A DNA stretch of 64,000 nucleotides from Tatumella morbirosei (GCF_000757425.2 NZ_JPKR02000005.1:1-64000); one strand, 5' to 3'; shown: positions 42,457 through 51,390, counted from the first letter of the stretch. Notes: generated by a model not told the origin, from the sequence alone. A program made the numbers and translations.

Positions 42457-43425
42457 TCACATCCTTTTCCCTGCCCTGAATAATGCCTCTCCCGCCAGAT
42501 GCAAACCGACATGCTGCCCCGCATGCCATTGTTCACGCGGCGGGCAATCAACACTGACCTTATGCTGGCTGCCGGTATCCACGGTAACCCTCAACACCTG
42601 CCCGAGAAACACGCTCTCCACCACCTGACCCGTCAGTGTGGCTCCGCTGATACTGCCCAGACGAATGTCCTCCGGCCGGCAATAATGATCGCCGATTCGG
42701 TTTACGGCACCGATAAAGTCGGCCACGAACGCCGTTTCCGGATGGTGATAAATTTCTCGGGGAGTTCCAATTTGTTCAATACGCCCCTGATTCATCACCG
42801 CAATCCGGTCTCCCAGCGCCATGGCTTCTTGCTGGTCATGGGTGACATAAACGGCAGTGATAGACAGCCGGTTGAGTAACCGACCAATATCATCCCGTAA
42901 CCGGTCACGGAGCTGTGCATCCAGGGCCGCCAGAGGTTCGTCGAACAACAAAACACCGGGTCTGGCAGCCATCGCCCGCGCCAAAGCAACCCGCTGTTTT
43001 TGTCCCCCGGAGAGCGCCTGTACCGGACGCTGAGCCAGTGCGCTCAGATCCACCATCTCCAGCATTTCTGCCACCCTTGAGCGGATGACCTCAGAGGGCA
43101 GCTTTTGGATCTTCAGGCCATAGGCAACGTTCTGCGCCACATTCAAATGAGGAAACAGTGCGTAATTCTGAAACACCATACCCACATGACGCTTTTCGAT
43201 GGCGACATTCGTGACATTACGATCACCAAACCAGATTTGACCACCAGCATCGCACTGTTCCAGTCCACTGATAATCCGCAGAGTCGTGGTCTTGCCACAT
43301 CCGGAAGGGCCCAACAGCACCAGGGTTTCTCCCGGGATAATCTCCAGGCTGAGCGGGTGCAAGGCAATATGTTGATTAAAGGTCCGGGAACAATCGGTTA
43401 ACCGGATACCCACAGGCTGAGACAT
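42457..43425 (-). CDS. ABC transporter ATP-binding protein
   Basis: ATPase subunit of an importer in the PotA/FbpC/UgpC (CUT1/POPT-like) class, 322 residues. It shows Walker A GPSGCGKTTT, the Q-loop VFQNYALFPHL, signature LSGGQKQRVALARA, Walker B VLLFDEPLAALD and the H-loop VTHDQQEAMALGD. A C-terminal TOBE-type domain follows (about 240-320). It is 12 bp after the second permease gene. No specificity can be read from the ATPase itself. Confidence 0.9.
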   Translation of the reverse strand: MSQPVGIRLTDCSRTFNQHIALHPLSLEIIPGETLVLLGPSGCGKTTTLRIISGLEQCDAGGQIWFGDRNVTNVAIEKRHVGMVFQNYALFPHLNVAQNVAYGLKIQKLPSEVIRSRVAEMLEMVDLSALAQRPVQALSGGQKQRVALARAMAARPGVLLFDEPLAALDAQLRDRLRDDIGRLLNRLSITAVYVTHDQQEAMALGDRIAVMNQGRIEQIGTPREIYHHPETAFVADFIGAVNRIGDHYCRPEDIRLGSISGATLTGQVVESVFLGQVLRVTVDTGSQHKVSVDCPPREQWHAGQHVGLHLAGEALFRAGKRM

Positions 43426-43437
43426 CGTCTCTCTCCT

Positions 43438-44235
43438 CTATTTATTGTCCCGAAAAAATCGTTTTTGCAGTCGGGGTAAAGCATACATAGCCGTCAGTAG
43501 CGGCATGATCATGATCAGGAATAAGGTGGTGTACGAAGAACCGTTTTCCAGCCGCATTGAGGCATAGCTGTCGGCCAACCCGACCGGCAGAGTTTTGGTG
43601 AGCGGCGTGTGCAGCATCCAGGTAATATTGAATTCGCCAATCGACAAGGTAATGACCATAAATGCCCCGGCAATAATCCCCGACCAGCAGTTAGGGATCA
43701 CCACCGTCATCAACCGGTACAGGCTGCCGGCACCCAGGCTGGATGCCGCCTCTTCCATCACCGAAATTCCTGATGACTTCATCACTGCCAGCACCGGACG
43801 TACCATAAACGGCAGGGTAAACAACACGTGACCGCTCAGAATAAACAGCCAGCTAGCGCGAAAATCATGAAACCGGCCATACAGCAGCAGCATACCCAAA
43901 GCCGTCGCCAGCCCGGGAATGGCAACCGGCAGGAGCAGACACTCTTCAATGACTGTCTGCTGGCGCCGTGGTAGTTTCAGTAATCCCCAGGCCGCCGGTA
44001 TCCCCAGCACCAGGTTACATACCAGGCAAGCCAGCGCAATTTTCAGCGTCAGCCAGAAGGTACCGGAATACATCGACCATACATCCGTCAGCCAGTGAAG
44101 CGTGAATCCACCGCTGATACCGCGAAATGCATTCTGCATAAATCCGGTCATCACCGACATCACCACCGGGACTATCAGAAACAGGCATACCAACAGGGTC
44201 AGCAATGCCTGGCCGCCAGATAATAGTTTCTTCAT
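43438..44235 (-). CDS. ABC transporter permease, second subunit
   Basis: Inner-membrane permease of 265 residues with about six helices. The EAA-type coupling loop is VMEEAASSLGAGSLYRLMTVVIP near residue 170. It begins with four bases that overlap the first permease gene (ATGA), as is usual for paired permeases. The short MKKLLSGGQALLTLLVCLFLIVPVV N-terminus is the first helix. Similarity is to the FbpB/PotC-like class. Confidence 0.88.
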   Translation of the reverse strand: MKKLLSGGQALLTLLVCLFLIVPVVMSVMTGFMQNAFRGISGGFTLHWLTDVWSMYSGTFWLTLKIALACLVCNLVLGIPAAWGLLKLPRRQQTVIEECLLLPVAIPGLATALGMLLLYGRFHDFRASWLFILSGHVLFTLPFMVRPVLAVMKSSGISVMEEAASSLGAGSLYRLMTVVIPNCWSGIIAGAFMVITLSIGEFNITWMLHTPLTKTLPVGLADSYASMRLENGSSYTTLFLIMIMPLLTAMYALPRLQKRFFRDNK

Positions 44236-45107
44236 GCTGAACCTCCCGCAGGGATTTCCGCCAGACGCCTGGCCAGCAGTAATACGCCCCAGGTAATCGC
44301 ACCGAGAATCACCGACAATGCGGCGGCGGTGGCAAAATTGGCATAATTGGTGAATTCACCATAAATCGTCAGCGGCAGCACGTTTAGCTGGGTTCCCAGG
44401 GTAAAGGCGGTTCCAAAAGCACCGACACTGGTCGCAAAACAAAGCGCGGTACTGGCAATCAGTGCCGGAGCTAGCCCCGGTAAAATAACATCACGGGTGA
44501 TCTGTAATGGCCCTGCCCCCATGGCCCTGGCCGCTTCTTCCAGCGAGACATCCAGTTTTTCACAGGCGGCATACAGGGTCATAATGACCCGTGGAATCGA
44601 AAAATAGAGATAACCGAGGAATAATCCACCCAGGCTATAAGCAAAGGTGAGCCGCTCCCCCGTCAGCAGAACACTCAGTTGCGCCAGTAATCCCTGACGT
44701 CCTCCCAGCATCACCATCAGAAATCCGACCACCACTCCGGGAAATGCTAACGGGAAAGTCAGCAGAGCCAACAGAACCCCTTTACCGGGTACTGCATGGC
44801 GGGCCAGATAACAAGCCACCACCGCACTGATAGCGACGGCCACCACTGAAACTACTGCCGATAACAGCAATGTGCTGCCCAGACTGCTCAGATAACGTGA
44901 CCGCGTGAGGACCGTCAGATAAGCATTTAGATGGGTGCTGTTATCCGGTTCTGTTCCCATCACGACCAGATAAACAAAGGGTATTGCCCAGAAGGCGACG
45001 AATACCGTCAGTGCCGGTGCCAGCGCATAGATCCGCACGCCCGGCCGTAACCTTCTGGCTGACAGCCCCCGTCGTGCAGGGGACTGTCCGGCGAACAACT
45101 GCCGCAT
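44232..45107 (-). CDS. ABC transporter permease, first subunit
   Basis: Inner-membrane permease of 291 residues with about six helices and a basic N-terminal tail (ARRGLSARRLRPG). Its EAA loop is LEEAARAMGAGPLQITRDVILPG near residue 190. The gene starts directly after the binding-protein stop and overlaps the next permease, so the importer genes are tightly coupled. The partner of the permease at 43438. Confidence 0.88.
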   Translation of the reverse strand: MRQLFAGQSPARRGLSARRLRPGVRIYALAPALTVFVAFWAIPFVYLVVMGTEPDNSTHLNAYLTVLTRSRYLSSLGSTLLLSAVVSVVAVAISAVVACYLARHAVPGKGVLLALLTFPLAFPGVVVGFLMVMLGGRQGLLAQLSVLLTGERLTFAYSLGGLFLGYLYFSIPRVIMTLYAACEKLDVSLEEAARAMGAGPLQITRDVILPGLAPALIASTALCFATSVGAFGTAFTLGTQLNVLPLTIYGEFTNYANFATAAALSVILGAITWGVLLLARRLAEIPAGGSA

Positions 45108-46115
45108 TTAGTGAACCTCACTCAGATATTCTGCAGAAAATGCCTTTTGTACATCCGCCATTTGCTGGTAATTCACGGTATGTGCCCTGGCATAATCGCT
45201 GTCTGGCAGGAAACCTTTTTTACTCATTCCGGCGGTTTCTATCACCGGACGTAACCAGGCATTTGCCCACAACTGCTGCCCTTTTGGCGACAGAACATAG
45301 TCAATAATCTTCTTGCCTTCAGCCAGGTGCGGGGCATTTTTAACCAGACTTATCACATAAGGTACCTGGATGGTCCCTTCCTGAGGGATCACAAACTGTA
45401 CATTGGCTTTATCGGTATAACGTGCCCGGTAGGCATTAAAGTCATAGTCCAACAGAATCGGAATCTCACCGGAAAGTACCCGTGCATAAGCTGTCTGTTT
45501 CGGCACGATCGGGCTGTTTTTACTTAACTCCTGAAAGTAGTGAATTGCCGGGCTGAAATTATTTAATGAACCGCCCATTGCCTGATTCACGGCTACTGCG
45601 GCGGCATAACCCACAAAAGCACTGGCCGGATCCAGATAACCGATCATTCCTTTATATTCCGGCTTCAGCAGATCTTTCCAGGAATGGGGAACCGGCAGTC
45701 CTCCCAGCGCATCTACATTCACCATAAAGCCAATAGTCCCTGAATGAAGTGCAATCCACTTCCCATCGGGATCCTTCATATCTTTGGGGATCTGATCCCA
45801 GTTGGCCGGCTTGTAACCTTCCACCACTCCTGATTTTGCCGCCTGGATACCAAAGGTAATGCCCAGATAAGCAACATCGGCCACCGGATTATTTTTTTCT
45901 GCCACCAGTTGTGCCAGGGCCTGGCCGGAGTTTTTATCGTCCTGCGGCACCTGAATCCCCAGGTCCTGACGGATATGTTTGAGCTGGGTTCCCCAGTCAG
46001 CCCATTCCGGCGGACAGTTGTAACAGATGGCGGTCGATACAGCGGCCTGGGCCTGGGCGGTGATAACCAGCGAAGTCGCCAGCAAAGCACTGCGGACAAA
46101 AACAGATTTATTCAT
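45108..46115 (-). CDS. ABC transporter substrate-binding protein
   Basis: Periplasmic solute-binding protein of the iron/spermidine/thiamine/phosphonate (SBP_bac_1-like) class, 335 residues. It has a signal peptide (SVFVRSALLATSLVITAQAQA). The mature part has the segments VADVAYLGITFGIQAAKSG and WIALHSGTIGFMVNVDALGGLPVPHSW, the usual hinge region of this class. AGAGGAA lies before the ATG at 46115, which overlaps the regulator stop by 8 bp. The substrate is not evident; the linked phosphodiesterase suggests an organophosphate. Confidence 0.87.
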   Translation of the reverse strand: MNKSVFVRSALLATSLVITAQAQAAVSTAICYNCPPEWADWGTQLKHIRQDLGIQVPQDDKNSGQALAQLVAEKNNPVADVAYLGITFGIQAAKSGVVEGYKPANWDQIPKDMKDPDGKWIALHSGTIGFMVNVDALGGLPVPHSWKDLLKPEYKGMIGYLDPASAFVGYAAAVAVNQAMGGSLNNFSPAIHYFQELSKNSPIVPKQTAYARVLSGEIPILLDYDFNAYRARYTDKANVQFVIPQEGTIQVPYVISLVKNAPHLAEGKKIIDYVLSPKGQQLWANAWLRPVIETAGMSKKGFLPDSDYARAHTVNYQQMADVQKAFSAEYLSEVH

Positions 46116-47133
46116 AATTTCCTCTGGTGTGGGCAATATTCCGGGGGGCAGCCACGCTTTCCCCCTGACGAATTTCAAAATCCAGCTGACGTGATACCGT
46201 CTGCTGGCCCTGAATCAGTTGTAAGAGAGTACTGACAGCACAGGCACCCAGTGCTTCACGCGGCTGTACCACCGAACACAATGACGGTGTCACCATCTGC
46301 CCGAGGGCGATGCCATCGAAACCGACCACCGACAGATCACGGGGTACATGGATTCCACGCCGTTGCAGTTGGCCGATCAGACTGATCGCCAGCAGATCGT
46401 TTGAACACAACACCGCAGTCAGCGGTTGTGGGCTATCCAGTAACTCCTGCAGATAACCCGCATCACTGCGGGTATGTTCCGGCATTTCGATCAATGGAAC
46501 GGGAACCAGTCCGGCCTCAGTCATTGCCAGGCAGTATCCCTGATAACGCCTCGCTGCCCGGTCAGACTGCTGCAACGGCCCGGCGACCATGGCAATCCGC
46601 GTATGCCCTTGCTGTTGCAAATAACGGGTGGCTTCGGCCATGGCACGGCAGTTATCGATACTCAGGCAGACCACTTCTCCGGCAGCAGACTCGTTGTGCA
46701 CCAGTACCACCGGCAACGGCGGCCAGCCACTGCCGGATTCGCTCAACTGCTCTCCGCTGCTGGCTACCGTCATTACCAGTCCGTCGACCTGACGTGACAG
46801 CATCTGCTCAAGGGTTTGCTGCTCACGCTGTGGGTCATAGCCGGTGGTGGCGACCAGTAATGAATAGCCTGCCTGACGAGCCACTTGTTCCATGGCACTG
46901 AGTTGTTCGTTAAATACCGGGTTATCGAGAGTCGGCACCATCACACCAATCAGATGAGTCGTGCTGGTACGCAGCTGCCGGGCGACCAGGTTGATACGGA
47001 ACCCCGACTGCTGCGCAGCGGCATAGATTTTTTCACGGGTCGCCGGCTGTACCATTTCGGGGCTGGAAAATGCCCGGGCCGCTGTGGCCCGTGACACACC
47101 GGCCAGTCTGGCGACGGTATTCAGATTACTCAT
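46108..47133 (-). CDS. LacI-family transcriptional regulator
   Basis: Regulator of 341 residues and first gene of the operon. The N-terminal helix-turn-helix is NLNTVARLAGVSRATAARAFSSPEMVQPATREKI, and the periplasmic-binding-like core follows (LIGVMVPTLDNPVFNEQLSAME, VGFDGIALGQMVTPSLCSV). The ATG at 47133 has GGAGAAG 5 bp upstream and is preferred over the GTG at 47136. A perfect 16-bp palindrome lies 17 bp upstream of the start, which suggests autoregulation together with control of the transport genes. Confidence 0.92.
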   Translation of the reverse strand: MSNLNTVARLAGVSRATAARAFSSPEMVQPATREKIYAAAQQSGFRINLVARQLRTSTTHLIGVMVPTLDNPVFNEQLSAMEQVARQAGYSLLVATTGYDPQREQQTLEQMLSRQVDGLVMTVASSGEQLSESGSGWPPLPVVLVHNESAAGEVVCLSIDNCRAMAEATRYLQQQGHTRIAMVAGPLQQSDRAARRYQGYCLAMTEAGLVPVPLIEMPEHTRSDAGYLQELLDSPQPLTAVLCSNDLLAISLIGQLQRRGIHVPRDLSVVGFDGIALGQMVTPSLCSVVQPREALGACAVSTLLQLIQGQQTVSRQLDFEIRQGESVAAPRNIAHTRGNYE

Positions 47134-47149
47134 CACTTCTCCACCACTA

Positions 47150-47165
47150 ATGAGATCGATCTCAT
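47150..47165. promoter_or_regulatory. Palindromic operator of the LacI-type regulator
   Basis: ATGAGATCGATCTCAT is an exact 16-bp palindrome with a central CG step, the form of LacI/GalR-family operators. It is just upstream of the regulator gene and its operon. Confidence 0.75.
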
Positions 47166-47392
47166 GGCGGCAAGCCTAAGCGGAGAAAATGACAGTAATG
47201 TGTCATTCCGGTGAATTTGCAGACACGCGGTACGGAAGATGTCTCATCGTTGAACTGTGGCTGGTATCACAAAATAAAAACCCTGATAGGCGAGGCAGCG
47301 GTGTTTACCGCAGGAAAAAACAACAAAACGAGGGTTTTCGTATAGAAAGCAATCAGTCAGTGGTATTTTTACATTTCACCCGGTAAAAAGTG

Positions 47393-47421
47393 TTGACGAG
47401 CCAGGGCCATTACGGTTTAAT
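47393..47421 (+). promoter_or_regulatory. tRNA-Phe promoter
   Basis: TTGACG and TTTAAT are separated by exactly 17 bp, followed by a GC-rich discriminator (GCGCCCC). The start point would be a few bases before the tRNA. Confidence 0.8.
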
Positions 47422-47431
47422 GCGCCCCGTT

Positions 47432-47507
47432 GCCCGAATAGCTCAGTCGGTAGAGCAGGGGATTGAAAATCCCCGTGTCCTTGGTTCGATTCCGAGTTCG
47501 GGCACCA
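47432..47507 (+). tRNA. tRNA-Phe (GAA)
   Basis: A 76-nt tRNA with encoded CCA and anticodon GAA in the GGGATTGAAAATCCCC arm. It is in the same place as E. coli pheU (after dsbD-yjdC), a common integration site of islands and phages. Confidence 0.97.
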
Positions 47508-47521
47508 CTTATTTAGAAGAA

Positions 47522-47542
47522 CCCGCCTCTGGCGGGTTTTTT
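47522..47542 (+). terminator. Intrinsic terminator of tRNA-Phe
   Basis: CCCGCC and GGCGGG surround TCT and are followed by six Ts. Confidence 0.88.
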
Positions 47543-47659
47543 GCTTTGGAAAAGCCGAACTCTCCACCGAACAAGGTTCGATATACTCGCCTCATCCCTG
47601 AGGCTCGCCCCTGCGGGGTTGCGCTGGCGCGCAATACAACTGTGTTCCCGACACATTTG

Positions 47660-47678
47660 TCCGGGTTCGGGCACCACT
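47660..47678 (+). repeat. Second copy of the tRNA-Phe 3' end (att-like)
   Basis: TCCGGGTTCGGGCACCACT matches 18 of 19 bases of the tRNA-Phe 3' end at 47491-47509 (TCCGAGTTCGGGCACCACT). Such duplications mark where an element recombined into a tRNA gene. The 150 bp between the copies holds no gene. Confidence 0.65.
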
Positions 47679-47776
47679 ATTGGATAACGGGAAATTGTTT
47701 ATTTGCAAGACATGGAAAACTCAAAAAGTGTCTGGCACTAAAACAGATATACTTAAAGCATCATACCTCAATTTTT

Positions 47777-49807
47777 TCAAACCGCACTATACCCCTGCTT
47801 CGGGTCATTCTTATACTGTGGAAACGCCAGCTTCAGTACTCCCTGGTCCACCAGCGGTTTTAAGTACTGCTGACGCAGTGCATTAGGGTTACGACTGAGG
47901 ATCTGCCCCAATGCAGCAACGGAAATATAATGCCCATGACACACATTCAGGATCACACTCTTCATCATCTCCTTGTCCCCAAGACGCAGCCTTTTACGCG
48001 GAACCGCTGCTAAAATAAACAACGAATCCCGGAAAGAATTGGTGAGATTTTGAACATCATCAATATAAGGTCTATCGATAAAACGGTTGAGTAAACGTCC
48101 ATACTCATCTCTGGATGCAGGCTGATCGTCCTCAGCGTTATATGTGGAGTGATCCTCGTTATGTGTGGACCTATGCTCGTAATATGCGGAGTTCGCCTCG
48201 TTATGTGTGGACTTCTGCTCGATACATGCGGTGTTCCCCTCGTTATGTGTGGAGCTCACAACCGCACCTAACGAGAAAACCTCATCCGGTGTCATGACCG
48301 ATACGCCGGGCAAAGTGAAATGTTTGCTTTTTTGCTCACCGCCTGCTACCAAGAATCCTTTACTCTCCAGTCGTGGAAGCGTCAACGTTACTTCGCGGGG
48401 ATGCCGGGTTGTTAACTGGCAAGCACGTTCATGATTGACCCAGCCTTCAATAACTGCTGTTGCAATAATCACCTGTTCAAAATCATCAAGCTGATCAAAG
48501 GCCTCGCCAAACCGCTGATGCAAATCATCCAGAACATGTTGCGGGATCAGGCTGGCTGTAGAAAGCTCTAATAGCGTCTGAGTAGGAAACGTTTTTTCCC
48601 AAAGTTTGGGGGTTCGCCAGTTAGCCGATTTCCAACCGCTGAAGATCTTCGGTATCCCTGAACCTGCTTTCTCACCCAAACCAATCAGCAAAAACATCTG
48701 GTGCAACAATCTGTTGCGGCAATCACTGACGCCCCCCGCGATCACATCCTCCAGTGGCAGGCGCATCAAGCCAGGATTGCGAAAGCCAAACATATCGGGA
48801 CGTTTGACAATCAGAATAGAAACCCGGTCGGTAAAATCAGCATGGACCAGCGTGTTGACCAGCGCTTCACGCAGCGCGATATGTACTGGTGTATCCGTTT
48901 TTCGCTGACCTTCTTCAAGGGTAAATGGGACTTTCAGATCGGCGACCAGCTTTTGGTATACCTTGCGATAAAAATCAAACAAGTTCCCTGACCATGTCCC
49001 ATCCGGACATACCCGATCCACCCAACGAAGTTCCGTTTTAGCCTCGGGGCGTTCCTGATAGTCCACCATGTAGTTGGGCGCTGCGGCAATAATCGCATCC
49101 CATTTACCAAACATGAGAACGCCAGCCAGCGTTATGCCCTCTTTTCCAGTCTCCCTATCTTTACGCCATCCACCAACCATTTTGAATAGCTCAAACGGCT
49201 CACAGGCCAGATAAGGATGCTGTGGATTATTTGCCGATAGCAGATTGCGATAGACTTTCAGGCTGTCCAGATCTATATCGTCCTGAAAGTTATAGTGTCC
49301 GGAAAGCACTTCATTATCCCGGCTGTCGTGGATCTGCTCAGCAAGCATCCGCTTTACGGTCATATCATCACAAACGCGATCGCCTTCATGCAGACGTTGA
49401 TAGGTGTTACCAAATGGGGACTTTTTTAGGTGAACCGGCTTTTGTTTACGCATCGCTTGCGGAATATGGATCGCCAGCACATCCACTCCCTGTAAAGAGA
49501 CCTGTTGCACATCGTTCTCTGATCTCAGCACATTCGAACTAACCCGTTCGCGATCGTTTAACTGATTAAACAGATCGGTCTTAATTTTTTCGGGATCAGC
49601 AATACCGACTGGTGTAAATTTTCCAGCTTGTTCTTTTACACCGAGAACTATCCAACCACCCCTACCATTCGCCATGGCGGAATAGGTAGGCCAGAAGTCT
49701 TTCGGTAACTCGCCTTTGCCGTCTTTTCCCCCTGCCAGTTTAAACTCTACCTGCTCCGACTCGACAAGGGTTTGCAGATCTATAATATCTTTTATTTGCA
49801 AAGGCAT
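47777..49807 (-). CDS. AlbA_2 (Schlafen-type) ATP-binding protein
   Basis: A 676-residue protein of the COG2865 type. The N-terminus has an AlbA_2 domain (ESEQVEFKLAGGKDGKGELPKDFWPTYSAMANGRGGWIVLGV), which is related to Schlafen nucleic-acid-binding domains. It is followed by a GHKL-like ATPase half (HIALREALVNTLVHADF, RNPGLMRLP, LIGLGEKAGSGIPKIF) and a winged-helix-rich C-terminal part. Near residues 520-560 an in-frame STHNE repeat occurs (see 48136-48253). The gene sits alone beside tRNA-Phe, and the type is common in islands and near defence genes. Its role is unknown; an antiphage role would be a guess. Confidence 0.82.
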   Translation of the reverse strand: MPLQIKDIIDLQTLVESEQVEFKLAGGKDGKGELPKDFWPTYSAMANGRGGWIVLGVKEQAGKFTPVGIADPEKIKTDLFNQLNDRERVSSNVLRSENDVQQVSLQGVDVLAIHIPQAMRKQKPVHLKKSPFGNTYQRLHEGDRVCDDMTVKRMLAEQIHDSRDNEVLSGHYNFQDDIDLDSLKVYRNLLSANNPQHPYLACEPFELFKMVGGWRKDRETGKEGITLAGVLMFGKWDAIIAAAPNYMVDYQERPEAKTELRWVDRVCPDGTWSGNLFDFYRKVYQKLVADLKVPFTLEEGQRKTDTPVHIALREALVNTLVHADFTDRVSILIVKRPDMFGFRNPGLMRLPLEDVIAGGVSDCRNRLLHQMFLLIGLGEKAGSGIPKIFSGWKSANWRTPKLWEKTFPTQTLLELSTASLIPQHVLDDLHQRFGEAFDQLDDFEQVIIATAVIEGWVNHERACQLTTRHPREVTLTLPRLESKGFLVAGGEQKSKHFTLPGVSVMTPDEVFSLGAVVSSTHNEGNTACIEQKSTHNEANSAYYEHRSTHNEDHSTYNAEDDQPASRDEYGRLLNRFIDRPYIDDVQNLTNSFRDSLFILAAVPRKRLRLGDKEMMKSVILNVCHGHYISVAALGQILSRNPNALRQQYLKPLVDQGVLKLAFPQYKNDPKQGYSAV
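48136..48253 (-). repeat. In-frame 21/42-bp tandem repeat in the AlbA_2 gene
   Basis: The 16-mer CCTCGTTATGTGTGGA (plus strand) recurs exactly at 48154, 48196 and 48238, a 42-bp period, with diverged 21-bp half units between. It encodes a seven-residue repeat of the form STHNExx alternating with SAYYEHR-like units. The number of units could vary between strains. Confidence 0.75.
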
Positions 49808-49851
49808 AGGGGTTCCTCTGGCGAAAAATGTCCTGCTATATGATATCGCAT

Positions 49852-50640
49852 CTAACGAATATCCGGTAGGTTGCTAAGGGTACTGACGGCTCTTTCAACC
49901 TTACTTTTAATCCTTTCCGCCATCAGTTCAGCGCCTTTTCCACTTCCCCGCAGGCAAAATTCCTGCTCAAAATAACCACGCTGCAGGCAAGTGAAGTAGC
50001 GATAAAAATCAGCCTCTTTATTAAGCACCCCATCGGGTATTGCTCCCTGTACTTTTACCGGCTCAGGAACAGAGCTAAGACTGGCATATTACTCAAAAAA
50101 CTCACAGTTTATGAGCAAGGCATCAAGCGTCAGGCAACAGAGCCAGGTCCTCGCCGGCATCTATAGCCCCCTGGCTATCCATATAGCCCCAATAAGTAAC
50201 GTGTTTTCATCCAGAACCGAGCTGGATAACCATTGCGCATCAAGATCGCACCCTAAAATCGCGATAGTATTTAATAACGCTGGAAGTTGGTGTAGACAAT
50301 GTTCATCTTCAATTACCAATACACGTGACACAGGCAATGGAATTTGCGCCAGTTACGGCTTCGTTACCTGACATTTTTTAAAAGGAAGCAAGCCCGGTGA
50401 TAACGGTACAACCAGAACCCAGTGGCTTGATTCATGAACGGTATCAAGAAAAGCCGTCAATCGCTGCTCGCTAGCTTCGCCTGAAAAACGCTCATCCAGC
50501 CGTCGGATTAATAACGAAATATTATTCCCGATAAATTGGTACCCACTACTGCTCAGAAGTATGCGATAACCTCTTCGCTATATCAGATACGTCTACGACG
50601 AAGCTCTGTTATTTCCGCAAAAGAGCATTTATCTCACATG
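49852..50640 (-). pseudogene. Decayed gene fragments downstream of the island gene
   Basis: No intact gene is seen between the AlbA_2 gene and the solute-binding protein. Three leftward open fragments are visible. 50353-50577 ends LLPFKKCQVTKP. 50161-50331 starts VSRVLVIEDE, like the first strand and acidic pocket of a response-regulator receiver domain, then loses similarity. 49852-50088 ends ERAVSTLSNLPDIR and has no start codon. They look like remnants of one or two regulatory genes, perhaps a two-component pair, but only the receiver-like start gives a family hint. Confidence 0.5.
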
Positions 50641-50670
50641 TTCCTGATCAAAATCGAATGACCCAAGACT

Positions 50671-51390
50671 TCACTCAGCCGCCAGCGACTCTGGCTGCCC
50701 GTTGGCGACCAGTGCCGCCTTCACAGATCCGCTCTGTTTTTTACGCAGAATAAAATCACTGACATAAGCTGCGGCGGCTGTCCGCAGTCGGGGGACCGCC
50801 ATCGCCTGATGAATATGGGTAAAATCGTCTACCGTTAACCGAAACCCACTGTTTTGTTGCGCATAAGCCTGGAGCTGATAGCGTAATCCCGCCACCGCAT
50901 CCACCTCGTGAGCCATAAATGCCTCAATCGCTAACGACGCAGTATCAACCCTGTTAATTTCCGCATGCTGCAACTGGCGGCTAAGAAACAAATCATAGGC
51001 AGCGCCACGCTCGATAGAGATAGTCACTCCTTGCTGGTCCAGATCGGCCACCTGCTTAAAATCTGAACCGGCTGGCACCAGATAAGTCCCTGAAATGGTG
51101 ACATAGGGCTGGCTGAAAGCGATTTTCTCTGCCCGTAACGAATCGATAGCCAGAAAGGCAATGTCCCAGCAATCATCATCCACGGTGGCAAAGACCCGCC
51201 CGGCAGCATCAAATGCAATCCATTCAACAGACAGACCCAGTTCCTGCGCCAGCTCTCCGGCAAGCTTTGCCGAAATCCCCTTCGGCTGCCCGGCTTCATC
51301 CTGCTGTGCTAGCACAGGGTTTCCGTAATTAATGGCCACCCGCAGCCGGCCGGTGGGCGCAAGTTCATCGATTATAGATTTTTCTGTCAT
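50671..51390 (-). CDS. Amino-acid-type solute-binding domain protein without signal peptide
   Basis: A 239-residue SBP_bac_3 protein. It has the family features GRLRVAINYGNPVL near the N-terminus, WDIAFLAIDSLRAEKIAFSQPYVTISGTYLV and VDAVAGLRYQL. There is no signal peptide or lipobox, and the ATG with its AAGGGGACC site gives a start directly in the mature-like fold, so the protein is probably cytoplasmic. No permease or ATPase gene is adjacent. It may act as a sensor or a transport remnant; function unknown. Confidence 0.8.
   Translation of the reverse strand: MTEKSIIDELAPTGRLRVAINYGNPVLAQQDEAGQPKGISAKLAGELAQELGLSVEWIAFDAAGRVFATVDDDCWDIAFLAIDSLRAEKIAFSQPYVTISGTYLVPAGSDFKQVADLDQQGVTISIERGAAYDLFLSRQLQHAEINRVDTASLAIEAFMAHEVDAVAGLRYQLQAYAQQNSGFRLTVDDFTHIHQAMAVPRLRTAAAAYVSDFILRKKQSGSVKAALVANGQPESLAAE

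Noticed and set aside
48115-48297. Arginine- and tyrosine-rich small frame opposite the AlbA_2 gene
   Set aside because: It arises from the 42-bp tandem repeat read on the other strand; no ribosome site.
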